Of a stretch of DNA of 64,000 nt, positions 45,331-54,368 are shown piece by piece. The stretch is from NCBI GenBank assembly GCA_002238485.1, contig MPMG01000003.1, forward strand, positions 124,001-188,000, given 5' to 3'. The notes beneath the pieces were generated by a model that was given only the letters and a program-made list of their open reading frames with translations, did no database searches and was not told the origin of the DNA. Made by a program: the position numbers and the translations under genes. The first letter of the stretch is position 1. Each line of letters starts with the position of its first letter. This DNA is from Chloroflexi bacterium bin20 (GTDB lineage: Bacteria > Chloroflexota > Anaerolineae > Aggregatilineales > Phototrophicaceae).

Positions 45331-45569
45331 AGGAAATGTTAGGCACAACCAGTCGAGTGTCAGTGCCAAACGCGCTCGCCCAGCAATCTTCCCTCCATCC
45401 TGATGGGGGGACCGAGGGGGGTAGAGACACGGCTCATCGGCTGGCTCTAAAGGAAATGTTAGGCACAACCAGTCGAGTGTCAGTGCCAAACGCGCTCGCC
45501 CAGCAATCTTCCCTCCATCCTGATGGGGGGACCGAGGGGGGTAGAGACACGGCTCATCGGCTGGCTCTA
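45306..45569. repeat. Exact 120-bp tandem duplication plus partial third copy
   Basis: Copy 1 is 45306-45425 and copy 2 is 45426-45545, identical except T45325 versus C45445. A third partial copy, 45546-45569, matches copy 2. Each unit starts with the 3' end of the epimerase gene and finishes with the GGGGGGACCGAGGGGGGTAG module of the dispersed repeat (see 23961-23980). The partial copy also forms the 3' end of the next gene on the minus strand. Confidence 0.95.
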
Positions 45570-46234
45570 GCGCGGCGCACAAGGTCGGTGAATAGCGGCA
45601 GCCCGCGCTTCCCCATGCGCTCGGGATGGAATTGCACGCCGACCACGCGTCCATCGTCCGACTCCAGCGCTTCGATGACGCCGTCTTCGGCCTGTGCCGT
45701 GGCTCGCAATCCCGCGCCCAGCGAGGCAATCGCCTGAATGTGATCGCTGTTGGTGGTGATTTGCCCCGCGCCAACCAGGTCATGCAAACGGCTGTTCGCT
45801 TCTATCTGGATGCTGTGCTCGCCAGCGCCACGCTCGGGCGAATGTGCCTTAGCGGTTGCCTGTGCCTGGGCATCGCCAAAAATCGCGCCGCCAGCCAGGG
45901 CATTGACGAACTGCATGCCATAGCAAATGCCTAAAACCGGACGATCGCCCATGGCGCGCAATGCTAGTTCGTCGCTGGTGTCGCGCAGGGGATCGACCGG
46001 TGACAGATCGTCTGGCAACGCGCCGATCAAGCCGCGCGTGATGCCGGGACCGCCGCTGATGATCAGCCCATCCAGCAGCCCGGCCACGGACTGCGCTGCC
46101 GCAGCGGAGCGTAGCAATGGCACGATGATGGGGATGCCGCCAGCCGCTTCGACAGCTTGCGCGTAGTGCGTGTCGAGGCTCTGCCGTCCGTCTGTCAGGC
46201 TGGTGGTGATGCCGATGCGCGCCTTGCCGACCAT
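45554..46234 (-). CDS. Class C26 glutamine amidotransferase-like hydrolase (PuuD-like), copy 1
   Basis: 226 residues. The triad is complete: nucleophile C104 (GICYGMQ) and H203-E205 (QFHPE). The family hydrolyses gamma-glutamyl amides such as gamma-glutamyl-GABA. A second C26 enzyme is at 58359-59102. The last codons lie in the tandem-repeat DNA and are read from the opposite strand, so the native C-terminus may have been changed. The DinB gene ends four bases upstream of its start. Confidence 0.87.
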   Translation of the reverse strand: MVGKARIGITTSLTDGRQSLDTHYAQAVEAAGGIPIIVPLLRSAAAAQSVAGLLDGLIISGGPGITRGLIGALPDDLSPVDPLRDTSDELALRAMGDRPVLGICYGMQFVNALAGGAIFGDAQAQATAKAHSPERGAGEHSIQIEANSRLHDLVGAGQITTNSDHIQAIASLGAGLRATAQAEDGVIEALESDDGRVVGVQFHPERMGKRGLPLFTDLVRRARASR

Positions 46235-46237
46235 GTC

Positions 46238-46741
46238 TTAGTGAGGCGCGTAGACTGCATCGCCAAAGGGCGCGACAAACTGCGGCAGATCACGATGCCC
46301 CAGCATTTGGCGGATGGCGTGGCACTCACCCAGGTGATACCAGTAATGGTATATCGTGCGTTGTATGAGTGTGCCGGTGGAATCGGCGACCGCCTGCCCA
46401 CGATGCTCCAGTCGCTCTTGTAGCGCCTCTGTCGTCAGCGTGTCGAGGAAGACATCGGCATTGGCGGTGACTTCTCGCCAGGCGCTCCACATATCATCCA
46501 GCTTGGGACTGGAGGGCGGACTGCCATAGCCACAGATTTCACGCAGATCCGGCTGAATCCGTATGCCCTGCGCCAGATAGACGAAGTAGCCATTTTCCTG
46601 CGATGCCAGATGCCCGATCGTCCAGCTGATGCAATTCATCTGCCCATGCCGCACATAGGCATCCTGCAGGCTCAGCCCATCCAGGCAGCGCAGAAATTCG
46701 CGGCGGGTAAAGCGCAGTTGCTCGACCATAGGATGCGCCAT
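46238..46741 (-). CDS. DinB-family protein
   Basis: 167 residues of a four-helix bundle. Metal-binding His are visible as CISWTIGHLASQENGY and HYWYHLGECHAI. DinB-like proteins are putative metal-dependent transferases, often thiol-related, rather than DNA repair polymerases. ATG 46741 has GGGAGGGAG a few bases upstream; a longer frame lacks one. It is cotranscribed with the C26 hydrolase (3-bp gap). Confidence 0.85.
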   Translation of the reverse strand: MAHPMVEQLRFTRREFLRCLDGLSLQDAYVRHGQMNCISWTIGHLASQENGYFVYLAQGIRIQPDLREICGYGSPPSSPKLDDMWSAWREVTANADVFLDTLTTEALQERLEHRGQAVADSTGTLIQRTIYHYWYHLGECHAIRQMLGHRDLPQFVAPFGDAVYAPH

Positions 46742-46769
46742 TGTTCTTCTCCCTCCCGAATGCTTGTCG

Positions 46770-48098
46770 TCAACAGCAGGGTGCTGCGACCGCAATCTCA
46801 TCCAGGGCAATGGGGATGGCATCCAGTGGCAGCAGCGCCGCTTCGGCACAGCAATCGCTAGCATAATCAGTTATGCAGACGCCCGTCTCGGGCAGGTGCA
46901 GCTGCACATCACGCGCGGCAGCCCAATCGCCACACAGCGCCGCAGCGACAGACCGAGCCTGTTCATAGCCGGTCGCCAGCAGGAAGGTCGGCGCACGACC
47001 ATAGCTCTTCATACCGATGATGTAGAAATCTCGCTCTGGCTGGCGCAATTCTGCTTCGCCATGTGGCGGGACGCTGCCACAGCTGTGCAGGTTGGGGTCG
47101 ATCATGGACGCAAGAGCCCGCGCGCTTTCCACAGCCGGGTCGATATCCAGCCGCAGCTCGCGCAACAGGCTGAAATCAGGGCGCGCGCCCGTGCAAACGA
47201 TGACTTCGTCAACGCGCAGCCTCTCATTGTCGCTGAATAGTTGCAGTTGCTCGCCCGCTTCTTCGACCCGCGTGATGGGGAAGGGCGCGGCAATCTCCAA
47301 AGCTCCCGCCTCGACCGCCGCCTTGATGCGCATGCCCAACTGTCCGCGCGCTGGCAGTTGATCATCTGTCCCTCCGCCGTACAGCTTCTGCATATTGTCG
47401 CCCCGCAGCGCCCAGACGACCTCTGTAGCCGGCGAATCGTCGCGCAGGCGCAGCAAGTCGAGCAAGGTGTTGATGGCGGAATGCCCGCTGCCCACCACAG
47501 CCACCCGTTTGCCCGCAAAGCGTTTGCGCGCTTCGTCCAGCACATCCGGGATGCCATAGGCGATTCTGCCATTCAGACGCGTCTCGCCCAGCGCGGGAAT
47601 GCCGTCCGCGCCCAGAGGATTCGGCTGCTGCCAACTGCCTGAGGCGTCGATCACAGCGTGCGCTTCCAGTTGCTCTTCTCGCCCGGTGTCCAATTGCAAG
47701 CGCAGCAGGAAGGGCGCAGTCCAACGCCCGGCGTCTTTTAGTTTGTCGCGCTGCTTGCGGCTGATCGCGGTGACGCGAGCGCCCCTGCGAATGACGCTGC
47801 GCATGAGGGGAAGGTCGGCAAGTGGCTGCAAGTAGCGCCTTACCAGTTCCGCGCCGGTGGGCAGTTCGTCGGGGGGCGGCATCAGCCAGCCTTCATGCTC
47901 CAGCAGGCGTCGGCAGGCGGCATCGACATTGAATTCCCAAGGCGAAAACATGCGCACATGTCCCCATTCCAGCACGGACGCGCCGACCGTCTGGCCAGCT
48001 TCCAGCACAACTGGCATTTCGCCGCGTTCCAGCAGATGCGCCGCCGCCGCGAGGCCGATGGGCCCTGCGCCGATGATCGCGATAGGCAGCTGCTTCAT
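46770..48098 (-). CDS. FAD-dependent NAD(P)-binding oxidoreductase with Cys-rich tail
   Basis: 442 residues. It has an FAD Rossmann motif at the N-terminus (IAIIGAGPIGLAAAAHLLE), a second nucleotide motif in the middle (VAVVGSGHSAINTLLDLL) and a late ATG-like motif (VIVCTGARPDFS). It resembles flavin monooxygenase/ thioredoxin-reductase-like proteins. The C-terminal 40 residues carry five Cys: one in GVCITD, CC in SDCCAE, and CC as the final two residues. Such tails can bind metal or metalloid, but I cannot assign the substrate. ATG 48098 follows AAAGGA. Confidence 0.8.
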   Translation of the reverse strand: MKQLPIAIIGAGPIGLAAAAHLLERGEMPVVLEAGQTVGASVLEWGHVRMFSPWEFNVDAACRRLLEHEGWLMPPPDELPTGAELVRRYLQPLADLPLMRSVIRRGARVTAISRKQRDKLKDAGRWTAPFLLRLQLDTGREEQLEAHAVIDASGSWQQPNPLGADGIPALGETRLNGRIAYGIPDVLDEARKRFAGKRVAVVGSGHSAINTLLDLLRLRDDSPATEVVWALRGDNMQKLYGGGTDDQLPARGQLGMRIKAAVEAGALEIAAPFPITRVEEAGEQLQLFSDNERLRVDEVIVCTGARPDFSLLRELRLDIDPAVESARALASMIDPNLHSCGSVPPHGEAELRQPERDFYIIGMKSYGRAPTFLLATGYEQARSVAAALCGDWAAARDVQLHLPETGVCITDYASDCCAEAALLPLDAIPIALDEIAVAAPCC

Positions 48099-48197
48099 GG
48101 CGTCTGTCCTTTCTAGTTGAGCGAAGTTCAATCGTTCTATGCGACTTATGATGGTTGCATTGTGCCGAGTCTTACCTGGAGCAACGCGAGCGGCGCT

Positions 48198-50126
48198 TCA
48201 ATAACCCAGCTTCAAGGCGACTTCTTCCAGGCTGTCGGTGGGTCCAATCAGGGTGAGTTCGTCTTCCAGGTGCAGGTTGGTATAGCCGTGCGGCACGATC
48301 GAATGTCCACGCCGACCGATTGCCATCACCAACACATCATCGGGCAAGATCAGCTCGCGCAGGTGCAAGCCGTCCACATTCGGGTCGGTGATTGTCACCT
48401 GGATGACATCGTGCTCGGGGTCGTCTTCAAAGACCATAGTAACCAGCTGTGGCGCGCGCACAAAGTGATCCAGCAGATGCACCATGGCATTGGCGGGATG
48501 CAGCACATGCACGCCCAGCTCGCGGAATTCGTCCACCAGCGTATAGTCATGCAGCCGGGCGATTTGGCGGGTGATGCCGAAATCTTCATATAGAATCCGG
48601 CACAATTTCAAGCTGTTCTCGTCATTGGGCAGCAGCGCCACAGCCACTTCGGTCTTGGGCTCGATGATCTGCGTCAGGCTTTGCGCGCTGATCTGCGGCA
48701 GCCACTGCTCTTTGCGGTGTCCGTTGTCGCCGGCGCTGGAGACATGCGTCTTGTCGGTATCCAGCAGCTTGACGCGCCAGCCATGCTCGAGCAAGCGCTC
48801 CGCCAGTTGCCGCGACTGATTCTCGATGCCGACGATGACCACATCCAAGATTTCATCATCTTTGATATCTTTCGGCAAATGCGATTCGCCTACCAGCCGT
48901 ATGGCGGTCTTGAAGAATATGGGTCCGGTCAACTCGCTGACGACGATCACTGCAACGAGCAGTGTAGTGAATTCGACGCCTAAATCGGGGAAAGCGATTG
49001 CGACTTCTTTGGACAAGCCAATGGCGACGCCGGCTTGCGTGATATATCCCATCCAGGCGATGCGCTTGAAGTTGGAAGGATCCCCTGCTGCCGTGCCGCC
49101 CAGATATGCGCCGATGAAAAGCGCCACAATGCGAATGATGTATAAGGCCAAGGTGATCGGCAGCAAAGTCGCCACGATGCCTAGATTCAGCGACGCGCCT
49201 ACCAGTGTGAAAAAGACGACGAATATCGGCGTACGCGCCTCATGCAAAAGATGCCGAAATTCGCTGCGATAAGGCGAACGATTCGTCAGCCAGAAACTGG
49301 CAACCAAACAGATCAGCAGCGGCTCAAAGTGCAATTCGGCAGGCATATTCGCCTGGCTCCAGTATTGCAGCTCGTGCGATAGCGCGAATACAGCGTAGCC
49401 TATCAGCAGCAGCACTGGGAGTTTGAGTCGGTCTTCCCAGTGCGTGCCTAAAATGAATCCCAATACGCGCCCAGCTATCAGCCCCAGTCCTATTGAAGCC
49501 AGCAGCTCGAAGAGCACCAGCACAATGAAGGTCAAATCAAAGCTGCGGCCAGTCAGCAGGCTGGCGGAAATAGAGGTGCTCAGCGCGAAGAGTACAACAA
49601 TCAGCACATCTTTGACGACGGTCACGCCGAGAACGGTCTTGGTAAATGGACCGCGGGCGCGCATTTCGTTTATGATGGCAATCGCCGATGATGGCGAACG
49701 CGCCGATAAGATGGGTCCGCTCAGTAGGGCGACAGCAATCCGCCCTGCCGGCGACAAGTCGCGCATGAATGGGATGTGATCGGCCAGAAGCAAAATCGCC
49801 ACGCCGCAGATGACATAGATCGAGGCGATCTGCATCAAGGTATTCCAGCCGATGCTGCGAAAACGTCCGCGCAGCTCGTCCAGCGCCATCTCGCTGCCAG
49901 CGGCGAAGGCGATGAATGCCAGTGCCGTCTCGTCCAGAAAACGCAGCGATTCGATATCGGCTCTGCCGACAAAGTGAAAAATGAAGGGACCTGCCAAGAT
50001 GCCCGCGACCAGGTAACCAGTGATGAGCGGCAGGTGCAGATGCGTCGCCAACTGTCCGATACGATGCGCAGACAAGACAATGAACAAGAAACTGACTAGC
50101 GATACGGCTAGCAAAGCGAAATCCAC
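48198..50126 (-). CDS. Kef/CPA2-type cation/proton antiporter with RCK domain
   Basis: 642 residues: about twelve transmembrane helices (FALLAVSLVSFLFIVLSAHR, GYLVAGILAGPFIFH) forming the Na+/H+ exchanger fold, then a TrkA-N/RCK domain (DVVIVGIENQSRQLAERLL) and a TrkA-C domain (~560-640). The RCK Rossmann loop lacks the classical GxGxxG (GIENQSRQ), so nucleotide binding may differ. The GTG at 50126 is preferred: GAGGGA is seven bases upstream, and a start at 50177 would contain the -10 TATAAT. Confidence 0.87.
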   Translation of the reverse strand: MDFALLAVSLVSFLFIVLSAHRIGQLATHLHLPLITGYLVAGILAGPFIFHFVGRADIESLRFLDETALAFIAFAAGSEMALDELRGRFRSIGWNTLMQIASIYVICGVAILLLADHIPFMRDLSPAGRIAVALLSGPILSARSPSSAIAIINEMRARGPFTKTVLGVTVVKDVLIVVLFALSTSISASLLTGRSFDLTFIVLVLFELLASIGLGLIAGRVLGFILGTHWEDRLKLPVLLLIGYAVFALSHELQYWSQANMPAELHFEPLLICLVASFWLTNRSPYRSEFRHLLHEARTPIFVVFFTLVGASLNLGIVATLLPITLALYIIRIVALFIGAYLGGTAAGDPSNFKRIAWMGYITQAGVAIGLSKEVAIAFPDLGVEFTTLLVAVIVVSELTGPIFFKTAIRLVGESHLPKDIKDDEILDVVIVGIENQSRQLAERLLEHGWRVKLLDTDKTHVSSAGDNGHRKEQWLPQISAQSLTQIIEPKTEVAVALLPNDENSLKLCRILYEDFGITRQIARLHDYTLVDEFRELGVHVLHPANAMVHLLDHFVRAPQLVTMVFEDDPEHDVIQVTITDPNVDGLHLRELILPDDVLVMAIGRRGHSIVPHGYTNLHLEDELTLIGPTDSLEEVALKLGY

Positions 50127-50156
50127 AGGCTGATCCCTCAGCGTCGGCGAAGCGCC

Positions 50157-50185
50157 ATTATAGTAGTAAGTAAACAAGAGGTGAA
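50157..50185 (-). promoter_or_regulatory. Promoter of the Kef-type antiporter gene
   Basis: On the minus strand TATAAT (50157-50162) is preceded by 17 bp and TTCACC (50180-50185). Transcription would start near 50150, 24 nt before the GTG at 50126. Confidence 0.55.
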
Positions 50186-50257
50186 CCGATAAAGTTATGC
50201 AAGAAAATGAGCCATGCAGAGGCGAGCCATTGGGTGGCCCGCCAACACAAACGAACT

Positions 50258-50285
50258 AGTTGGGGTGAGACAAGTCTCGCCCCTA
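50258..50285. repeat. Palindromic hairpin (REP-like) upstream of the antiporter gene
   Basis: GGGGTGAGAC (50261-50270) and GTCTCGCCCC (50273-50282) form a ten-base-pair stem (one T-G) around AA, with partly matching flanks. No T-run follows, so it is not a clear terminator. It lies in the 221-bp gap between the antiporter start and the decarboxylase stop. Confidence 0.6.
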
Positions 50286-50347
50286 CATCAATCTGCCTAG
50301 ATGTTGAACACGACCAGCTAATTCTGTCTGAGGTGTTTGTCTGCAGG

Positions 50348-51817
50348 TCAACCGGCGGGAGCGTCCAGCAGTTGCTTCTCCAAATTCGCCCCCAGCCGAC
50401 TCATGATGGTGATGGTCTGACGCAAATCGGCGTCTGTGGTGCGCGGATTGTTTGTGCACATACGCATGACAGTTTTGTCGCCCAGCTTGGTGGTCGAGGC
50501 GAAGGCGAATCCATTTGCAGCCATAGCGCCGCTCAACTCATCCGTGATGCGGTTTGCCAGCGCTTCATCGCCATCGGCGGGCTTGTATTGGAACGTTACA
50601 ATTGCCAGTTGCGCCGGTGTGACGATCTCCCAGCTTCCCGACTTGCGCAGAAGCGATTCCGCCAATTCAGCCAGTTTGAATCCGCGCTCGATTGCTTGCC
50701 GCATGGCTGCCATGCCAAACACCTTCACGCTCATCCAAAACTTCAATGCGCGAAAATAACGAGTCAGCTGAATGCCTTGATACATAAAGTTCATTTCTTC
50801 GCCGACTTCTTCTTGGCTGTGCGCATCGGCATCAGACAAGAAATGCGCAGTATCCTTGAACGTCGCGCTCAGCCAATGCCGATCTTGCACCAGCAACGCG
50901 CTGCACTCGACAGGCTGGAACATCCATTTGTGCGCGTCCCAGGTCAAGGAATGCGCGCGTTCTATGCCGGCCAGCTCCATCTTCCGGTGTTCGGTGACGC
51001 AAGCAGACGCGCCATACGCCCCATCGACATGCAGCCAAAGTCCCTCGCGCTCGCAAAGGTCTGCCAATTGCGGCAGCGGGTCTACTGCGCCCGTGTTGGT
51101 CGTCCCGGCTGTGGCGGCGACGCAAAATGGTCGTTTGCCGGCCGCTTTGTCTTCCGCTATCGCCCGTTCGAGATCTGCCACCGGCAGCCGGAAGTCTTCG
51201 TCGGAGGGGATTTCGCGCAGTTGTTCGGGCGCAAAACCAAGGATGCGCAAGCCGCGCGCGATGACGAAGTGCGCCTGGTCTGAGGCATAAATGACGGCAT
51301 CACGCATATCGCCATTCAACAGAACCTGCCGCGCCACCGCCAATCCCGAAAGATTCGCTACCGAGCCGCCGCTGACAAATACGCCTCCCGCCCCTTCTGG
51401 CATGCCGCAGAGCTTGCACAGCCAACGGATGCACAGCCGTTCGACGATCGCCGCGCCAGTGCCCAAGGGATACAAGGAGTTGAAGATGTTGTAGCCAGAT
51501 GCCAGCGTATCGGCCATGACGCTGACGAAGTTGCTGGAAGATGGGATATATGCGAAAAAACGCGGGTGGTCCAGATGGTCTATGGTCGTCAGCACCTGTC
51601 GCTCGAATTGTTCCAGGACATCTTCCCAGCTTGAGCCGGCCTCGGGCATTGGCTCGCTCAGAATTTCGTCAAATGTAACTTGATCAAGGGCGCGCGTCAC
51701 CGGGAATTGGGCTTGCGCTCCCGTGTAGTCGACCAGCATGTCGATGATCCGGTAGCCCATCGCGCGCATTTCATCGCCATCAAGTTTTATCTGTTCACGG
51801 GGAGGCATTTTTCGCAT
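50348..51817 (-). CDS. PLP-dependent group II decarboxylase (tandem copy B)
   Basis: 489 residues. It matches the aromatic-L-amino-acid/tyrosine/tryptophan decarboxylase group: HPRFFAYIPSSSNFVSVMAD, VSGGSVANLSGLAVAR, LWLHVDGAYG and the PLP-binding Lys297 in WDAHKWMFQPV. Substrate could be an aromatic amino acid or an aminobenzoate-like compound and cannot be deduced. The upstream gene is a paralogue at 52044. ATG 51817 follows AAGGAACAAC. Confidence 0.92.
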   Translation of the reverse strand: MRKMPPREQIKLDGDEMRAMGYRIIDMLVDYTGAQAQFPVTRALDQVTFDEILSEPMPEAGSSWEDVLEQFERQVLTTIDHLDHPRFFAYIPSSSNFVSVMADTLASGYNIFNSLYPLGTGAAIVERLCIRWLCKLCGMPEGAGGVFVSGGSVANLSGLAVARQVLLNGDMRDAVIYASDQAHFVIARGLRILGFAPEQLREIPSDEDFRLPVADLERAIAEDKAAGKRPFCVAATAGTTNTGAVDPLPQLADLCEREGLWLHVDGAYGASACVTEHRKMELAGIERAHSLTWDAHKWMFQPVECSALLVQDRHWLSATFKDTAHFLSDADAHSQEEVGEEMNFMYQGIQLTRYFRALKFWMSVKVFGMAAMRQAIERGFKLAELAESLLRKSGSWEIVTPAQLAIVTFQYKPADGDEALANRITDELSGAMAANGFAFASTTKLGDKTVMRMCTNNPRTTDADLRQTITIMSRLGANLEKQLLDAPAG

Positions 51818-52043
51818 AGTTGTTCCTTTGGATTACTGCGCCGCGCTCATGGAATTCGCAGCGGGATGGCCAGGGCGAGCCGCGGACGGTGGCGCTTGGA
51901 TTTGCCAACGAAGCCCCAAGGCAATCTGCACGATACCCATTACATCGGCAGTCGAACAATGAATCAGCCCAATTGCAGATAACCAACCGAACGCGCGCGC
52001 TGATGCAGAAATTGTCAGCGCAGACGACGCGCGCTTGTCTCGG

Positions 52044-53483
52044 CTATCGCTGATCTTTGAGCGCCGCATGCAATTCTACCGCCAGCCGCCCCAGCAGCGC
52101 CACAGTCTGCCGCAAGTCGGCTTCGCTGGTGCGCGGGTTGTTGGCGCAGATGCGCATGACCGGTCGGCCGCGCAGGCGAGTGCCACTGGCGAATGCGCCG
52201 CCATCGTCCAGCAGCTGCCCCACCAGGCCATGCGTGATTTCGTCTGCCAGCGCCGCATCACCACAGGGCGGACGATAACGGAATGTAACGATGGCCATCT
52301 GCGCTGGCGTGACGATCTCCCAACAACCCGCTTCTCGCAACAGCCGCTCTGCCAGCTCGGCATTGGCAAAGCCCTGTGCGATCGCTTCGCTGATGGCGTC
52401 CAGACCGAAGACCTTGAAGCTCATCCACAGCTTCAGCGCGCGGAATTGCCGCGTCAGCTGGATGCCCAGATAGCCGTAGTTTTTTTCTTCGCCAGGCTGC
52501 TCCATATCTTTGAGATATGCGCCCGATGCCGCGAATGTCTGCTGCAGCCATTGCCGTTCGCGCACCAGCACACAGCCGCATTCGATGGGCTGAAAGAGCC
52601 ACTTGTGCGCATCCAAAGCCAGGGAATGAACGCGACCCAGCCCACGCAAAGCCCGCGCCCCCGGCTCGGTCAATATGGCTGGCGCGCCATAGGCCCCGTC
52701 CACATGCAGCCACAAACCCTCGTCGGCGCAATAATCCGCCAGCGCATCCAGTGGATCGACTGCGCCGGTGCTGGTGGCGCCCGCGATAGCCGCTACACAG
52801 AAGGGCCGCAAGCCCGCCGCGCGATCGGCTTGTACGGCTGCGCGCAATGTCTCCAGCGACAAGCGATAATCGGCGTCGCTGGGCAAGACTCGCAGTTGCT
52901 CGTCGGCGAAGCCCAGCACCCGCAATCCGCGCGAAATGGCGAAGTGCAGTTGATCGGAGCAATAGACGACTGCGCCGGACATCTCGCCATCCAGCCAGAT
53001 TGTTCGCGCCACAGCCAGCGCCGACAGGTTGGCTACCGAGCCGCCACTGACGAATGTGCCGCCGGCTTGGGCGGGCATACGCAGGATCTGCCGCAGCCAG
53101 TCGACCGTCAGCCGTTCAATTTGCGCCGCGCCCGGTCCTTGCAGCCATACCGCGTTGAAAATGTTGTGCCCAGCCGCCAGCGTATCGGCCATCACGCCTA
53201 TGAAATTGTTGGCCAGCGGGATATATCCAAAAAAGCGCGGGTGGTCGACATGGTTGGTCGCTTCTAGGACTTGCTGCTGAAACTGCCCCAGCACATCGCG
53301 CCAGTCGGATGCTTCGTGGGGCAGCGGCTCGCGCAAGATGGCCTCGAGGGCGGCATGATCCAGCTGGGGCGCAACCCGCCGCTGGTCGCGCGTATCGTAA
53401 TAATCCAACAGCGAGTCGATGACCGCATAACCGATTTCGCGCATGTCTTCGCGGCTGAAGGATAGCAAGTGACGATCGTCCAT
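52044..53483 (-). CDS. PLP-dependent group II decarboxylase (tandem copy A)
   Basis: 479 residues, paralogous over its full length to copy B: HPRFFGYIPLANNFIGVMAD, VSGGSVANLSALAVAR, LWLHVDGAYG and Lys294 in LDAHKWLFQPIEC. The two differ enough to have different substrates or a heteromeric arrangement. It starts 22 bp after the TauE/SafE gene on the same strand, so amine or sulfonate export may be linked. A 226-bp gap with no recognised feature separates it from copy B. Confidence 0.92.
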   Translation of the reverse strand: MDDRHLLSFSREDMREIGYAVIDSLLDYYDTRDQRRVAPQLDHAALEAILREPLPHEASDWRDVLGQFQQQVLEATNHVDHPRFFGYIPLANNFIGVMADTLAAGHNIFNAVWLQGPGAAQIERLTVDWLRQILRMPAQAGGTFVSGGSVANLSALAVARTIWLDGEMSGAVVYCSDQLHFAISRGLRVLGFADEQLRVLPSDADYRLSLETLRAAVQADRAAGLRPFCVAAIAGATSTGAVDPLDALADYCADEGLWLHVDGAYGAPAILTEPGARALRGLGRVHSLALDAHKWLFQPIECGCVLVRERQWLQQTFAASGAYLKDMEQPGEEKNYGYLGIQLTRQFRALKLWMSFKVFGLDAISEAIAQGFANAELAERLLREAGCWEIVTPAQMAIVTFRYRPPCGDAALADEITHGLVGQLLDDGGAFASGTRLRGRPVMRICANNPRTSEADLRQTVALLGRLAVELHAALKDQR

Positions 53484-53505
53484 GTTGTCTCTCCACAGCC
53501 ACCGA

Positions 53506-54234
53506 CTAGAAAATGGCGTTCAAGGCGATCACCACCAGCAGCGCCAGCGCAACCGCATTCAAGCGCGCTTTGGACAGGCGGTTGCCGATGCGCAGTCCGA
53601 TGGTCGTCCCTGCGAAGATCAGCGGTGTCAGCAGCAGCGCCGTGCCCAGCACATCCGCGCTCATGGTTTGCGACAGCAAGAGCAGCAGCAGCACTTGCAG
53701 CGGCGCATTCAACAGGAAGAGCGTCTTGGTAAAAGCCCGCGTCTGATGTGCGCGAAAGCTGCGCGTGGTCATCCACAGCACCAGTGGCGGACCACCCATG
53801 GCGACCAATCCCTGCAGCAGGCCGCTCAATGCGAATGTGGCGATAGAAATCGGCAGGGGCAGATCGCGCGCTTTTTGTCCACGCGCCAGCAAGCGCAAAA
53901 ACACCCCGAGCAGCAGTCCACAGCCGACCAGGCGTTTGACGGCAATTGTGTCCATGTTCTCGATATGCAGCAGCAGGAAGATGCCCAGCGGCACGGTCAG
54001 GTAACGCAGCAGCGCCGCCAGTTTGACATCGCCCCAAGGGATGTGCTCGCGCAGCTGCCAGACGCCAAATGCCACCTGGATGCCGATAGCCAGGGTGGTC
54101 AGCGCCACCGCCTGCGACAAGCTGTAGCCCGCCTCGACCAGCAGCGGCACGGCAATCATGCCCAGCGCAAAGCCGATTGCGCCCTGCACGATGCTGCCGC
54201 CAAACAAGATGATGCCCGCAAAAAGAAGCGCCAT
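53506..54234 (-). CDS. TauE/SafE-family membrane exporter
   Basis: 242 residues with about eight helices. The two half-repeats each begin with the family's glycine-rich hydrophobic stretch (LFAGIILFGGSIVQGAIGFA; ATFALSGLLQGLVAMGGPPL). The family includes sulfite and sulfonate exporters. ATG 54234 has GGAG upstream; a longer frame up to 54354 lacks a promoter-compatible position. Divergent from the nitroreductase gene. Confidence 0.88.
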   Translation of the reverse strand: MALLFAGIILFGGSIVQGAIGFALGMIAVPLLVEAGYSLSQAVALTTLAIGIQVAFGVWQLREHIPWGDVKLAALLRYLTVPLGIFLLLHIENMDTIAVKRLVGCGLLLGVFLRLLARGQKARDLPLPISIATFALSGLLQGLVAMGGPPLVLWMTTRSFRAHQTRAFTKTLFLLNAPLQVLLLLLLSQTMSADVLGTALLLTPLIFAGTTIGLRIGNRLSKARLNAVALALLVVIALNAIF

Positions 54235-54311
54235 ACTGGATCTCCGTATATCAGCCAGATTTAACCACAGATGACCGACAGGGCACAGAGAGTTCTGACG
54301 AATGACGCGCT

Positions 54312-54339
54312 TTGCCTCGCACACGACGGCGTGTAAAAT
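54312..54339 (+). promoter_or_regulatory. Promoter of the nitroreductase gene
   Basis: TTGCCT (54312-54317), 16-bp spacer, TAAAAT (54334-54339). Transcription start near 54346, 23 nt before the ATG. Confidence 0.5.
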
Positions 54340-54368
54340 GAAAATACGCGACACGAGGAAGGGACATC

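Noticed and set aside
45306..45569. CRISPR array
   Set aside because: The repeats are directly adjoining 120-bp units without spacers and there are no cas genes.
45217..45783. Long minus-strand frame with repeated peptide across the tandem duplication
   Set aside because: It is caused by the 120-bp repeat being a multiple of three and runs across two real gene ends on opposite strands; it has no start-site support.
51818..52043. Possible gene or RNA in the gap between decarboxylases
   Set aside because: No frame with a ribosome site, no tRNA-like fold or terminator was seen in these 226 bp.
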